NCBI GenBank assembly: GCA_030041095.1
Contig: JASHON010000029.1
Span: 47,558-111,557 of the forward strand
Direction: 5' to 3'
DNA from: Terriglobia bacterium
Lineage (GTDB): Bacteria > Acidobacteriota > Terriglobia > UBA7540
Length of the DNA: 64,000 nucleotides
Of the stretch, positions 54,819-62,063 are shown one piece after another. Under the pieces are notes generated by a model, which was given only the letters and a program-made list of their open reading frames with translations, made no database searches and was not told the DNA's origin. Position 1 is the first letter of the stretch. The number at the start of each line of letters is the position of its first letter. The translations under genes and the position numbers were made by a program.

Positions 54819-55058
54819 ATGCGATATGAATGGGATGAAGCCAAAAGGCAATCCAACATTCAGAAGCACGGAATCGACTTCGTGGAAATCGAAAAGGCGT
54901 TGACCGGCGCCACGCTCACGGTCTTGGATGACCGGTTTGATTATGGCGAGCCCCGCTTCATCACTTTGGCTCTACTCAGCGGTCGCGTCGTGGTGATCGC
55001 GCATACCGAGACCCAGGAGACGATCCGAATCATTTCCGTCCGAAAGGCGACTAAATAA
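54819..55058 (+). CDS. brnT: BrnT-family ribonuclease toxin
   Basis: 79 residues from the ATG; an open frame reaches 54738 but lacks support. BrnT features: MRYEWDEAKRQSNIQKHGIDFVE at the start, GEPRFITLALLSGRVVVIAHTE in the middle, and TIRIISVRKATK at the end. These place the Lys, Glu and Arg active-site residues of the RelE-like fold. It would cleave RNA and stop growth when the antitoxin is lost. Its stop shares one base with the ATG of the antitoxin gene. The module stands between two direct copies of a retropepsin fragment. Confidence 0.92.
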   Translation: MRYEWDEAKRQSNIQKHGIDFVEIEKALTGATLTVLDDRFDYGEPRFITLALLSGRVVVIAHTETQETIRIISVRKATK

Positions 55059-55339
55059 TGAAGAAGCGAGTTACTTCAAGGAAACCGCGGACTGATTGGA
55101 AGCGAGTCGACGCGCTGAAAGATAACCAAATCGATTTCTCTGATGTTCCAGAGCTGACGCCGGAGATGTTTGCTCGTGCCGTAGTGCGGCGGGGTCTGAA
55201 GCCGGTCGTGCGGAAAAAGCTGCTCACACTGAGAATCGATAGCGATGTGGTGGAATGGTATAGAAGCCAGGGGTTAGGCTATCAGACCCGCATCAACGCT
55301 CTGCTGCGCGCCTATATGGAGGAGCGAAAGAAGGCGTAG
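55058..55339 (+). CDS. brnA: BrnA-family antitoxin
   Basis: 93 residues, overlapping brnT by one base (TAATG). The C-terminus holds the ribbon-helix-helix part typical of BrnA: KKLLTLRIDSDVVEWYRSQGLGYQTRINALLRAYME. The N-terminal half, with DFSDVPELTPEMFARAVVRRG, wraps the toxin. The complex would bind the promoter just upstream of brnT and repress it. The order toxin before antitoxin is the usual one for this family. Confidence 0.93.
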   Translation: MKKRVTSRKPRTDWKRVDALKDNQIDFSDVPELTPEMFARAVVRRGLKPVVRKKLLTLRIDSDVVEWYRSQGLGYQTRINALLRAYMEERKKA

Positions 55340-55418
55340 ACGGAAAGCGGGCACCGCAAGCCTGAAGAACGCAGGTTCGCGCTACACCCTGCCTTCTGCT
55401 TGATCGCCGATTACACTC

Positions 55419-55745
55419 TCACTTCACCAGGGTAATTCTTTCTCGGTGATAGTCGATCGTCAGCGATCGAAACTTGCTCAACACGTCTTCACCGACGATG
55501 CCGTCAATCCGTTCGCTCTTCAATGACAGCGCATTGTACTGACTCACTGGAAATATCTCGCGGCGAGGTTTGATCTTCATCCGCTTGCCGTTCGATAAGG
55601 TCACCCGCAGAACCCGGGCATCGACGAAGCTGGTTACGTTAGACCCTGTATCGATCACCACCTGATAGACCTTACGCTGGGCCGGAAGCTTGCAAAGAAG
55701 CATCCCACCCAGGGTCAGATGGCAAGCTAAGACCAGAGTCACCAA
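55419..55745 (-). CDS. Single-domain retropepsin-like aspartic protease
   Basis: 108 residues. A short hydrophobic N-terminus (MVTLVLACHLTLGGMLLC) may be a signal or lipoprotein anchor. The active site is VVIDTGSNVTSFVD, and a second region ERIDGIVGEDVLSKFRSLTIDYHRERITLV resembles the C-terminal strands of pepsin-like bacterial proteins. One domain implies it works as a homodimer, like retroviral proteases. Part of the same DNA is duplicated at 54382-54484. Upstream on the same strand is a glycolipid-binding-domain gene. The start is uncertain because the N-terminal 15 residues are poorly conserved in appearance. Confidence 0.7.
   Translation of the reverse strand: MVTLVLACHLTLGGMLLCKLPAQRKVYQVVIDTGSNVTSFVDARVLRVTLSNGKRMKIKPRREIFPVSQYNALSLKSERIDGIVGEDVLSKFRSLTIDYHRERITLVK
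55599..55701. repeat. 103-base direct repeat, right copy
   Basis: Right-hand copy of the repeat that flanks brnTA; it lies within the intact retropepsin-like gene. Three mismatches separate it from 54382-54484. Confidence 0.85.
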
Positions 55746-55807
55746 TGCTCTCTCCCGCCGGTAAGTTGGCGATATTCGCCTGCGTCACTCTCCGCAGGTT
55801 GCGCTCT

Positions 55808-56548
55808 TTAGCGTCGGGCCAGGCCCGCTGTGCAATGACTGATTGAAAAAAACAGAGGAGACGTTTCACTGTCCGGCGTATCCGGTGCTGCGGGACCCTC
55901 TGCCACCCGGGTCCACACACCGCTGTACTCCTCCACCAAACCATCTGCGTCCACGATGATCGACGATGTGAAACCGCTGTCCAGGTTCTGATATTGGTAT
56001 TGCCGTTCGGAAACTCGGCGATAACGCTGGCACGCCCGAGTCACAGTAAGCTCCGGAAAGCGAATCCATGCAGCCTGGATTTCGCTGGCCCCGCCCACCG
56101 CCATCGAGAGCTGGCGGATTGGCAGAGTGTTAGTGGACGGACTGATTCCCAGGTCCACGTGGGTACAGCCCGTCAGCGCTTCATCAACGCGGCCATCTCT
56201 CAACCACCGTTCATCGTTTTCTTGTTCGAGAAACAGCGTTCTGCGCATGCCGCCCATGCATTGTTTGACATAGACACGGCGAGTCTTCCAGTGCTCGTCG
56301 CATTCGATGCGGTAGTCCACCCGCAGAGGCGCGCCATCCTGCGCGGCCAAAACGGTGCCCGTCATGTGCGGCCCCGTTGCAGTCGAGACAAACTGTGCTT
56401 GCTCGAAACTCAGGGTTTCGCCGTTCCGCTGCCACGTGACTGCGCGGGCGGCGTTCTTCTCGGAAAACGTCATGTCGATAGGCTCCATTCGTGAATGTAA
56501 GAGCAACGGTAGCGAAGCGCCGGCCGGAATGAAGGTGCGTCGATTCAT
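55808..56548 (-). CDS. Putative glycolipid-binding domain protein
   Basis: 246 residues from the ATG that begins MNRRTFIPAGASLPLLLHS, a basic and then hydrophobic start like a signal; a GTG seven codons earlier is possible. The mature domain resembles the PF06475 glycolipid-binding family: VTWQRNGETLSFEQAQF, LRVDYRIECDEHWKTRRVYV, GCTHVDLGISPSTNTLPIR and a closing IIVDADGLVEEYSGVWTRV. Its structure is an antiparallel beta-barrel. Role not established. The gene is divergent from an AraC regulator, with 75 bases between starts, which probably controls it. Confidence 0.8.
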   Translation of the reverse strand: MNRRTFIPAGASLPLLLHSRMEPIDMTFSEKNAARAVTWQRNGETLSFEQAQFVSTATGPHMTGTVLAAQDGAPLRVDYRIECDEHWKTRRVYVKQCMGGMRRTLFLEQENDERWLRDGRVDEALTGCTHVDLGISPSTNTLPIRQLSMAVGGASEIQAAWIRFPELTVTRACQRYRRVSERQYQYQNLDSGFTSSIIVDADGLVEEYSGVWTRVAEGPAAPDTPDSETSPLFFSISHCTAGLARR

Positions 56549-56623
56549 CCTGACCGTTATCGTACGCACATCCGCATGGCCGGGCTTGGGGAATATTGCT
56601 AAAATCGGGAGGGTACATGCGCC

Positions 56624-57550
56624 ATGCAGATCTCCACATCACGTTTCCTCGCGGAAGGCGCCGGCTGGCGGATCAGCGACGAAGTGTGCCGGGCAGGCCC
56701 TTCGGATCGGCCCTTCGAGGAGCAGCACGCGCGATTCGCTGTCTCGGCCGTGCTCTCGGGCACGTTCGCTTACCGTAGCTCCCGTGGCCGTGCGCTCTTG
56801 TCTCCGGGCTCGCTGCTTCTTGGCAGGCGCCGTGCCCAGTTCTGCTGTTCCCACGATTATGGCTGCGGCGACCGCTGTATCGCCTTCTATTTTGACGACG
56901 AGTGGATCGAGGATTTTGCGCGGGAACTTCCCGGGGTGACGTCGACTCGGCTGCCTGGTGTCCGCATTCCCTCGGCGCAGTCACTCGCTCGGCTGATTGC
57001 CGACGTGCAGGCCCTTGCAGACGGCAGAAATCCTGGCGGGGAAGAGGAGTTGGCCTTGCGGATGGCTGAGGCCGCTCTCGTCTCTTGCCCGGAAGGTCCG
57101 CCGCGCATCGATGTCACTCCGTCCGATGAACGGAGGATTGCCGCAGCGCTCAAGATCATAGAACAAAACATCGCTGAGCCCCTCTCGCTTGCCCGGCTTG
57201 CCAGCGCGGTCAGCCTGAGCCGCTATCATTTCCTCCGCACGTTCGTGCGTACAACGGGTCAGACACCGTGGCAGTATGTTCTTAGCCGGCGCCTCCCGCT
57301 CGCGGGCCGTTATCTCAGCTCGGGCTCCGCCACCGTTCTTGATGCTGCGCTTGCTTCAGGCTTCACAGACCTCTCCGAATTCACTCGCCGTTTCCGGCTG
57401 CACTTCGGGGTCACGCCAGGAGTCTACGCTGCCATGAATCGGGCGTCTTCGGGTTTAACGGGATCAGTTCGGGCAAGGCGACGGTGCTCCCGGAGTTCGG
57501 GCAAGGCGGTCGATGAAATCGGAAGTAATTCTGCTACGCGTTCACGTTGA
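56624..57550 (+). CDS. AraC-family transcriptional regulator
   Basis: 308 residues. The C-terminus has the two helix-turn-helix motifs of AraC: LARLASAVSLSRYHFLRTFVRTTGQTPWQYV and LDAALASGFTDLSEFTRRFRLHFGVTPGVY. The N-terminal 150 residues form a cupin-like sensor (GTFAYRSSRGRALLSPGSLLLG) and contain a CCSHDYGCGDRC cluster with five Cys/His, suggesting a metal or redox sensor. GGGAGG lies about 11 bases before the ATG. It is divergent from the glycolipid-binding gene. The 30 residues after YAAMNRA are disordered and may be an extension. Confidence 0.88.
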   Translation: MQISTSRFLAEGAGWRISDEVCRAGPSDRPFEEQHARFAVSAVLSGTFAYRSSRGRALLSPGSLLLGRRRAQFCCSHDYGCGDRCIAFYFDDEWIEDFARELPGVTSTRLPGVRIPSAQSLARLIADVQALADGRNPGGEEELALRMAEAALVSCPEGPPRIDVTPSDERRIAAALKIIEQNIAEPLSLARLASAVSLSRYHFLRTFVRTTGQTPWQYVLSRRLPLAGRYLSSGSATVLDAALASGFTDLSEFTRRFRLHFGVTPGVYAAMNRASSGLTGSVRARRRCSRSSGKAVDEIGSNSATRSR

Positions 57551-57658
57551 GACTACCAATCCAAGGCCAAGCCGTAAGCCTGTTAGTGGGCGAGTCTGAG
57601 AAGTGTATGATAAAGGGCGTTATCATGCGCTGTTGGGCGGCAGGGAAGCGGTGAGACC

Positions 57659-57689
57659 TTGACATTGTACATCACTGTTTTACAATGTC
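57659..57689 (+). promoter_or_regulatory. Promoter and perfect operator of the ribbon-helix-helix gene
   Basis: GACATTGTA (57661-57669) and TACAATGTC (57681-57689) are perfect inverted repeats. They overlap a promoter with TTGACA at 57659-57664 and TACAAT at 57681-57686 (16-base spacer). Binding would block RNA polymerase, the usual autorepression. The ATG at 57694 lies seven to eight bases after the -10 box, so the mRNA would be leaderless. Confidence 0.75.
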
Positions 57690-57693
57690 AGAC

Positions 57694-57957
57694 ATGCGCA
57701 TTGCCAAGACCATCTCCATCACCCTGCCGCCCGAGCTCCTGCGCCAGGCCCAGGAGATCGCCCGGAGCGAGCAACGGACCATGAGCGAACTCTTCCGCGA
57801 AGCCTTGCGGCGCTATATGCAGGGTGAGGTCGAATGGCGCGAACTGGTGAAGCGCACCCGCGCGCGCGGGCGTGCCCTCGGAATCAAGAGTGAGACGGAC
57901 GTTGAGCGAGTCTCCGATGAATACCGCCGCGAAAAGCACCGGTCTTCCACCCGATGA
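57694..57957 (+). CDS. Ribbon-helix-helix (CopG/MazE-like) antitoxin
   Basis: 87 residues, started at the ATG beyond the -10 hexamer; an ATG at 57685 lies inside that hexamer. The N-terminal ribbon-helix-helix is RIAKTISITLPPELLRQAQEIARSEQRTMSELFREALRRYM. The rest is a charged, partly disordered toxin-binding tail (WRELVKRTRARGRALGIKSE). It overlaps the PIN gene by four bases (ATGA). It is intact although its partner is truncated. A perfect 9-base inverted repeat at its promoter is the likely operator. Confidence 0.9.
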   Translation: MRIAKTISITLPPELLRQAQEIARSEQRTMSELFREALRRYMQGEVEWRELVKRTRARGRALGIKSETDVERVSDEYRREKHRSSTR

Positions 57958-58205
57958 CCCGCGTCGTCGCCGATACCAATGTCTACGTCTCAGCCCTGAT
58001 GTTCGGCGGACTTCCGGCCATCTTCCTGGACCTCGCCTTTCTCGAATCCTTCACGCTGGTAGCATCGACGGCGCTGCTTGATGAGCTGGATGAAAAGCTC
58101 CGGCTCAAGTTCGGTCTTCCTTCCTCTGTCACGTCGCGCTCGGACGCATGTCCTTTACAAGCTCAAGATCGCACGTCAGGAAGCAGGAATGAAACCAGCC
58201 TCTGA
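57954..58205 (+). pseudogene. Truncated PIN-domain toxin (VapC-like)
   Basis: The first 55 residues are a typical PIN start: TRVVADTNVYVSALMFGGLPAIFLDLAF, with the first catalytic Asp, and then STALLDELDEKLRLKFGL with the second acidic residue. After that the frame goes into unrelated sequence (SSVTSRSDACPLQAQ) and overlaps the end of the opposing gene. Family members are about 135-140 residues and need two further acidic residues that are missing. The toxin is therefore expected to be dead. Confidence 0.8.
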
Positions 58206-59002
58206 GCGCGGCGCAGTTCACTGTCCAGGTCTCTGACACTGTCGGCTGCCCGGTCCCTCACCAGTGCCTCCGAGTACAACACCACACCGGGTGCGCTGCG
58301 CTCACCGAAATAATCACGGATGATTTGATACGCGCGATTCCTCAGTTCGAGGCCCTCCCGAAACTGTGCGGCGAACCGCTCTCGGAATTGATGAAGGTCA
58401 CGCTGCGCGCTCATTACGGCGACGACGTCGCCTGTATGTATTCGTGCCTCCTGCCGATCGTGTTCTCCATGGGGCGCTCCGCGAATGTTGCGGTAACGTT
58501 CGTCCAGCGCGATAAGCTTCAGCATCGTCAAGGCGTGAGGCCGCGTCACTCGAATGCGGGCCGTCGCTGGCGTTCCATCCGGCAGTACGCCTTCAATCTC
58601 GTGCTGGTCCGTTTCCGTGAGCACAATTGAACCGCCCGTACATGCCCGCCCGTGAATTCCCTCCTGAACATTGACGCGAATCTGATTCTTGCGGCCGAAT
58701 TCGGCGGGCGCCAGAAACTCAATCCGCATGACCTCGCTTGAATTCGGAACAAGCTTCTCAAACTGGAAATTCCGGGCAGTATCCACCGGCGCATATCCTA
58801 ACCCTGCCAGGATCGGGGCGATTCGAGCTTTATATCTGCGAAGGTATGTAACGTCGAGAACAAAGTCCAAGTCTCGCGTGGCGCGCGGCGTGGCGACCCA
58901 AAAGCGCGCCGCCTGCCCTCCGGCCAGAGTCATCCCGTCTGCCACAGGGCCCAGCGCTGTAAACAATTCGAGGAGATAGGTGCGCTGCGGCTCCGGGATC
59001 AT
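58163..59002 (-). CDS. AbiEii-like nucleotidyltransferase, type IV TA toxin
   Basis: 279 residues. The nucleotidyltransferase core is visible as LAGGQAARFWVATPRATRDLDFVLDV, where DLDF supplies the metal-binding Asp residues; a Lys-containing region FEKLVPNS and a helical C-terminal half (ALTMLKLIALDERYRN) follow. In AbiE systems the toxin modifies tRNA or another target and is neutralised by a winged-helix antitoxin, the gene just upstream on the same strand (four-base overlap ATGA). The 3-prime end abuts the truncated PIN gene. Confidence 0.75.
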   Translation of the reverse strand: MIPEPQRTYLLELFTALGPVADGMTLAGGQAARFWVATPRATRDLDFVLDVTYLRRYKARIAPILAGLGYAPVDTARNFQFEKLVPNSSEVMRIEFLAPAEFGRKNQIRVNVQEGIHGRACTGGSIVLTETDQHEIEGVLPDGTPATARIRVTRPHALTMLKLIALDERYRNIRGAPHGEHDRQEARIHTGDVVAVMSAQRDLHQFRERFAAQFREGLELRNRAYQIIRDYFGERSAPGVVLYSEALVRDRAADSVRDLDSELRRAQRLVSFLLPDVRS

Positions 59003-60255
59003 TTGCGTGCCCAGGCGGGAGCTATCCGCTTCTCAAACAGATAATCGGCCTGCTTCAGATCGCGGCCGCCCCGTGCGTACAAATCCAGGTACGCCTGAAT
59101 ATCGGAAACTATGGGCACACCGTCTACCTGGCTGGCGTAGAGAAAGACACCCTCGTCATACGGGGGTATGACTCTCAACTCCGGGCCGGTACCGGGTCCG
59201 GTGATCGCTTTCTGAAGCCCACCGGCCGCGGCTTTGTCTGCAATGAACAGGTCGATCACGTCCACTTCGACGAAAGGCGCAGTTACACTGGTCGCCGCGG
59301 CACTCGTGAACGCATAGCAGAGCGGAGGTTGTTGGACCTCGGTTGACCCAGCGACAACATCCGCCGGTACTGGATCAAACACATGCCTCGAAGCGTAGTA
59401 GATATTGCTTAATCCGGCCTGCACAGACTTTATGTCAGCGCCAAATGGATTCTGCAGGGTCACCGCTTTGCGCAGATTCCAGCGGAAACGCTCCTTGTAC
59501 TTCTCCGCCCACGCATCCAAAAGCCGTTTCGGCTCGGGCACCGCGATCGGATTCCGGCGCGCGCCAACGCCCTCTTTCTTTCTGCCGGGCAGATCCTGGT
59601 CAAGTTCGCGCGTCATTGGCTTACGGATGATCAGAAGTTGCTCCTCAAGGCTGCGAAGGACCCTCGACACAAGCCCGGCGCTGACTTCGAAGTTGAGGGC
59701 CGGGCATGGGGCACGCTGAGTTTCGCTCTTGAGCTCTTCAGCAATCCCGCTCAATGTCGAAGGCCGGGGCTTTTCGAGCAGCACCCTGAGAATGCGAGAG
59801 GACTTGCCGGAGAATGGGTCTCGGTAAAAGGGGGCGTCGACCTTTTCAGGCGCGTTTTGCCCCGTTCGCTGGATCAGAAGCTTTCCGGGAACGTTGATAG
59901 AGATATTACCCGCGAGATCTATGAAGTCAATCCGCTTCTCGAGACAGAGGGCTTGTGATCGTGAAGATAGTGCCGGACAGAGCAGAGCGAACGCCGCATC
60001 TCTTCGCACTGCCTTCATTCGTGAAAGCCAGGGTACTATTTGTTCAATCTGCTTCGGCGTACAACTGGTTTTGGCCTCTACGTACGCCTTGACATTCATG
60101 TCGGCGAATCGGAGGTCGAACTGCGCATCAAACTCTCCGGCAGCTTCGCCCGGCGGCTCGATCACGTTTTCGGCACGCACATCGCCCAAGCCCTTGAAGG
60201 GCTGATTGTCCCGGAGTGCCTGTAGTATCTCGGTTTTCGTCACGTTTGCCAGCAT
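58999..60255 (-). CDS. AbiEi-like winged-helix antitoxin
   Basis: 418 residues, long for the family. Residues about 165-235 form the winged helix (SSRILRVLLEKPRPSTLSGIAEEL, then VSAGLVSRVLRSLEEQLLIIRK). The C-terminal part (EGVFLYASQVDGVPIVSDIQAYLDLYARGGRDLKQADYLFEKRIAPAW) resembles the AbiEi/COG4861 domain. The N-terminal 150 residues include FDLRFADMNVKAYVEAKTSCTPKQIEQIVPWLSR, similar to a nuclease-like restriction fold (a D-x-EAK type motif), which is odd for an antitoxin. It overlaps the toxin gene by four bases. The upstream region has repeated GTTTGCC motifs and the palindrome AGGCA-N4-TGCCT, likely operators. Confidence 0.75.
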   Translation of the reverse strand: MLANVTKTEILQALRDNQPFKGLGDVRAENVIEPPGEAAGEFDAQFDLRFADMNVKAYVEAKTSCTPKQIEQIVPWLSRMKAVRRDAAFALLCPALSSRSQALCLEKRIDFIDLAGNISINVPGKLLIQRTGQNAPEKVDAPFYRDPFSGKSSRILRVLLEKPRPSTLSGIAEELKSETQRAPCPALNFEVSAGLVSRVLRSLEEQLLIIRKPMTRELDQDLPGRKKEGVGARRNPIAVPEPKRLLDAWAEKYKERFRWNLRKAVTLQNPFGADIKSVQAGLSNIYYASRHVFDPVPADVVAGSTEVQQPPLCYAFTSAAATSVTAPFVEVDVIDLFIADKAAAGGLQKAITGPGTGPELRVIPPYDEGVFLYASQVDGVPIVSDIQAYLDLYARGGRDLKQADYLFEKRIAPAWARK

Positions 60256-60305
60256 ATGCCGGTTTGCCAGTCAAAGCAAATAGGTTCATATAGGCAAATA
60301 TGCCT
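60241..60305 (-). promoter_or_regulatory. Repeated GTTTGCC half-sites upstream of the AbiE-like operon
   Basis: GTTTGCC occurs at 60244-60250 and 60262-60268, and the palindrome AGGCA-AATA-TGCCT is at 60292-60305. On the minus strand these lie at or just upstream of the antitoxin start, as for the repeats bound by AbiEi cooperatively at its own promoter. No confident -10/-35 was chosen. Confidence 0.45.
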
Positions 60306-60445
60306 GCATGCGCGCGATTTAAGCAATAGGAAACCAATCCTACACAGGCAATTGTCCACCATGGAACTCTATTAACAAGCTTATTTTAAGTAAGTTAAGA
60401 GAATTGCGCTCCCCTGCTCGTTGATGCTCCCCGTGCTGTTCCTCA
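60306..60445. other. Short intergenic interval
   Basis: 140 bases, AT-richer than surroundings. It lies between the AbiE-like operon start and the hsdS relic stop; no gene was seen. Confidence 0.4.
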
Positions 60446-60590
60446 TCATCGACTCGTGACCGCCTCTGGGACGCGAATCTTGCCCGTCATCAGGCGGTGG
60501 AGCATGGACTTGAAAAGCGTCTGCAGCGCGACCTTACACTTTTTTTCTGCCGCGATTTTTCCGTCAAACTGAAAACATCTTTCCGTCGAA
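60446..60590 (-). pseudogene. hsdS relic, C-terminal coiled-coil end
   Basis: Translating the minus strand to the TGA at 60446-60448 gives GKIAAEKKCKVALQTLFKSM, then LHRLMTGKIRV, the conserved end of type I specificity subunits (compare the LFKSMLHQLMTG motif). Upstream the frame fades at about 60590. This is the distal gene of a decayed type I restriction operon whose hsdM remains lie at 60901-62637 on the same strand. All target-recognition domains are gone. Confidence 0.7.
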
Positions 60591-60599
60591 TGGTTGGGG

Positions 60600-60743
60600 G
60601 TCATCCTGCCACCAGCTTTTCGAGCCGTTCGAGCGTGTCAGGAAATTTGCGAACCGGTGGCCGAAGGCTTTTTTGGCGGCTTAGAAGAGGTTCTGTCCGT
60701 CGATAAACGCAACGGTTTGCTTTACGGGAGGCTCAGCAGCCAT
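60600..60743 (-). pseudogene. NYN-domain protein relic with premature stop
   Basis: From the ATG at 60743 the minus strand reads MAAEPPVKQTVAFIDGQNLF, the start of NYN/LabA-like RNases (VAFIDGQNLFYAAK), then a TAA in place of the Tyr codon, then AAKKAFGHRF. Sequence beyond loses similarity. A GAGGG-rich stretch precedes the ATG, and a GC hairpin stands upstream. Confidence 0.6.
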
Positions 60744-60760
60744 CCGCAACCCCCTCAAAA

Positions 60761-60800
60761 GCAAAACCCCGCCGGAGGCCTTGCGGCTGATCCGACGGGG
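60761..60800. repeat. GC-rich hairpin upstream of the NYN relic
   Basis: ccccgccgga at about 60763-60772 pairs with tccgacgggg near 60791-60800 with one mismatch. On the minus strand it would form a structured leader just before the relic ATG. Confidence 0.55.
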
Positions 60801-60900
60801 AGAAAATACCAGTAACAATATACCCAGAGCTGCTTTGTGTTGTCAACGGCAAAAATGACCCTCGCTCTTCTCTAAGCCGGCAACGAGCGTACATGCTTTA

Positions 60901-61068
60901 CTACCGCCCATATCCCAGGCTTTTAAGGTCCCGACGTACCTGCTCTTCCAGTTTCGTGCTCGCTGCAAACTGTTCCATCAGTTCCGCTGTGAGCCGCCCC
61001 ATTTTCTCGTCGAGTGGCTCACCGTCATCTTTCAGAGCTTCCGCGCCGACGTAGCGGCCCCGTGTCCC
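60901..61068 (-). pseudogene. Third copy of the hsdM 3-prime end
   Basis: This begins directly after the stop of the YgiT-like gene with no intervening bases. It reads GRYVGAEALKDDGEPLDEKM, then a helix and RRDLKSLGYGR before TAG. This is the end of HsdM (TPGRYVGAE and DDGEPFEEKM motifs). It lacks any N-terminal part and has no start codon of its own. It parallels the pieces at 61573-61674 and 62340-62637. Confidence 0.75.
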
Positions 61069-61305
61069 TCATTGGACCTGGGCCGTCACAAATTCGCGGA
61101 CTTCTACCTCCACACCTGCCTGCGCGGCCGCCTCTGCGCTTGCCAGCAGCTCGCGGCTCCGCTCGACGCTCACGTAGGCCTCGCCACAGTTCTCGCAGAC
61201 CTCTGCACGAACGCCCTTGAAAACCAACGTCAAGTTTCCTCGTTCAAGGGTAATCGTGGTCTTTCCAGGCCGCGTTTGCCCCGTCTTACAGACGACACAC
61301 TTCAT
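61069..61305 (-). CDS. YgiT-type zinc-finger antitoxin-like protein
   Basis: 78 residues from the ATG preceded by GGAGG. Two CxxC pairs (MKCVVCKTGQTRPGKTTITL and AEVCENCGEAYV) bind zinc as in YgiT/MqsA N-terminal domains. The last part is a short helical tail (SRELLASAEAAAQAG, then VREFVTAQVQ). It usually follows a DUF4258 or RelE-like toxin, as here; the toxin gene is broken. Its stop codon is followed immediately by the third hsdM tail. Confidence 0.85.
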   Translation of the reverse strand: MKCVVCKTGQTRPGKTTITLERGNLTLVFKGVRAEVCENCGEAYVSVERSRELLASAEAAAQAGVEVEVREFVTAQVQ

Positions 61306-61583
61306 GATTTCCTCCGCCTGAACAGGCTGCGGAAAAACTCGGCGCCGCCGCGAATGGTGCGCCGGCATCTTGCCGGCCTCCGTTGAATTGAAGGGAGTTG
61401 CCGGCTGGAAGCCGGCGCTACGTCAACTCCCCAAAGCAGGAGGCGGCTGGGATACGGTTGGTCATCCGGATAGCTTTCGATCGCTTCTCTGCTTTCCAAA
61501 ACAGCTTCCACATCCTCCACGCTAATGCCTCGCTCGAACATGCGGCGCAGCGCATGCGCGCGAAAGCGCACTCTACTCGCCAT
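61302..61583 (-). pseudogene. DUF4258 toxin-like gene interrupted by a REP-like element
   Basis: The start is intact: RVRFRAHALRRMFERGISVEDVEAVLESREAIESYPDDQPYPSRLLLW fits DUF4258 proteins. After about 50 residues the frame enters the repeat at 61358-61423 and reads low-complexity Arg/Ser-rich sequence. The usual 70-90 residue domain is incomplete. The ATG lies inside the Leu-Gly-Tyr codons of the second hsdM tail. Confidence 0.75.
61358..61423. repeat. REP-like element inside the DUF4258 frame
   Basis: It carries gccggcatcttgccggcct, a middle hairpin gccggctggaagccggc and the cggcgctacg end, related to the element at 41329-41384. Its insertion removed the C-terminal half of the DUF4258 protein. 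Confidence 0.7.
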
Positions 61584-61674
61584 ATCCGAGTCCCTTCAGG
61601 TCTCGGGCAATCGCTTCATCCAGCTTGCGCGCCTGCACCTGCTGCTCTCGCGGTTGTGCCATCTTATGACTCAT
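61573..61674 (-). pseudogene. Second copy of the hsdM 3-prime end (33-residue frame)
   Basis: The ATG overlaps the HepT stop (ATGA). The frame reads MSHKMAQPREQQVQARKLDE, then AIARDLKGLGYGE before TAG. The second half matches the end of the relic at 62340 (compare [15 protein letters not shown]). It is too short to be a methyltransferase. The ATG of the next gene, the DUF4258-like frame, lies within its GGATATGG. Confidence 0.75.
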
Positions 61675-62063
61675 GATTGGTCGTTATCCGGCGGGTTGTC
61701 TTCGCCTGCCAATTCACGCTCAAGCTGGTCAAGCGGTGGCAGCAGCGCCGCGATGGCCCGCTTCAGTCCGGGCAAATCGTTCTCCACGATCGTCCACACC
61801 CTCGCAACGTCCACGCCTTCGTATTGGTGGATGAGCACGTCACGCAAGCCAGCCAGCGCGCGCCAGGGGATCTCCGGGTGGGCCGCCCGGTAGTCGTTGT
61901 TTAGCCGCTTAGCGGCTTCCCCAATGACCTCGAAGTTCCTCAATACGGCATCCTGGATCATGGCGTCCCGAAAAAAGCGGCCCCTACCGTCCGCAGTGAA
62001 TCGCCCGACCTTCTCAATGCACTCCAAGATGTGGGCAAGATACACACGGGGGTCCTTGGTCAT
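61671..62063 (-). CDS. hepT: HEPN-domain RNase toxin, HepT family
   Basis: 130 residues. The catalytic Rx4-6HxY motif reads RDVLIHQYEGVD, with Arg, His and Tyr in place. The helical HEPN fold is shown by YLAHILECIEKVGRF, then MIQDAVLRNFEVIGEAAKRL. It is an RNase and may be silenced by AMPylation of the Tyr by the MntA partner, encoded directly upstream with a four-base overlap. The C-terminal LERELAGEDNPPDNDQS tail is disordered. Part of a pair inserted behind an hsdM remnant. Confidence 0.93.
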   Translation of the reverse strand: MTKDPRVYLAHILECIEKVGRFTADGRGRFFRDAMIQDAVLRNFEVIGEAAKRLNNDYRAAHPEIPWRALAGLRDVLIHQYEGVDVARVWTIVENDLPGLKRAIAALLPPLDQLERELAGEDNPPDNDQS

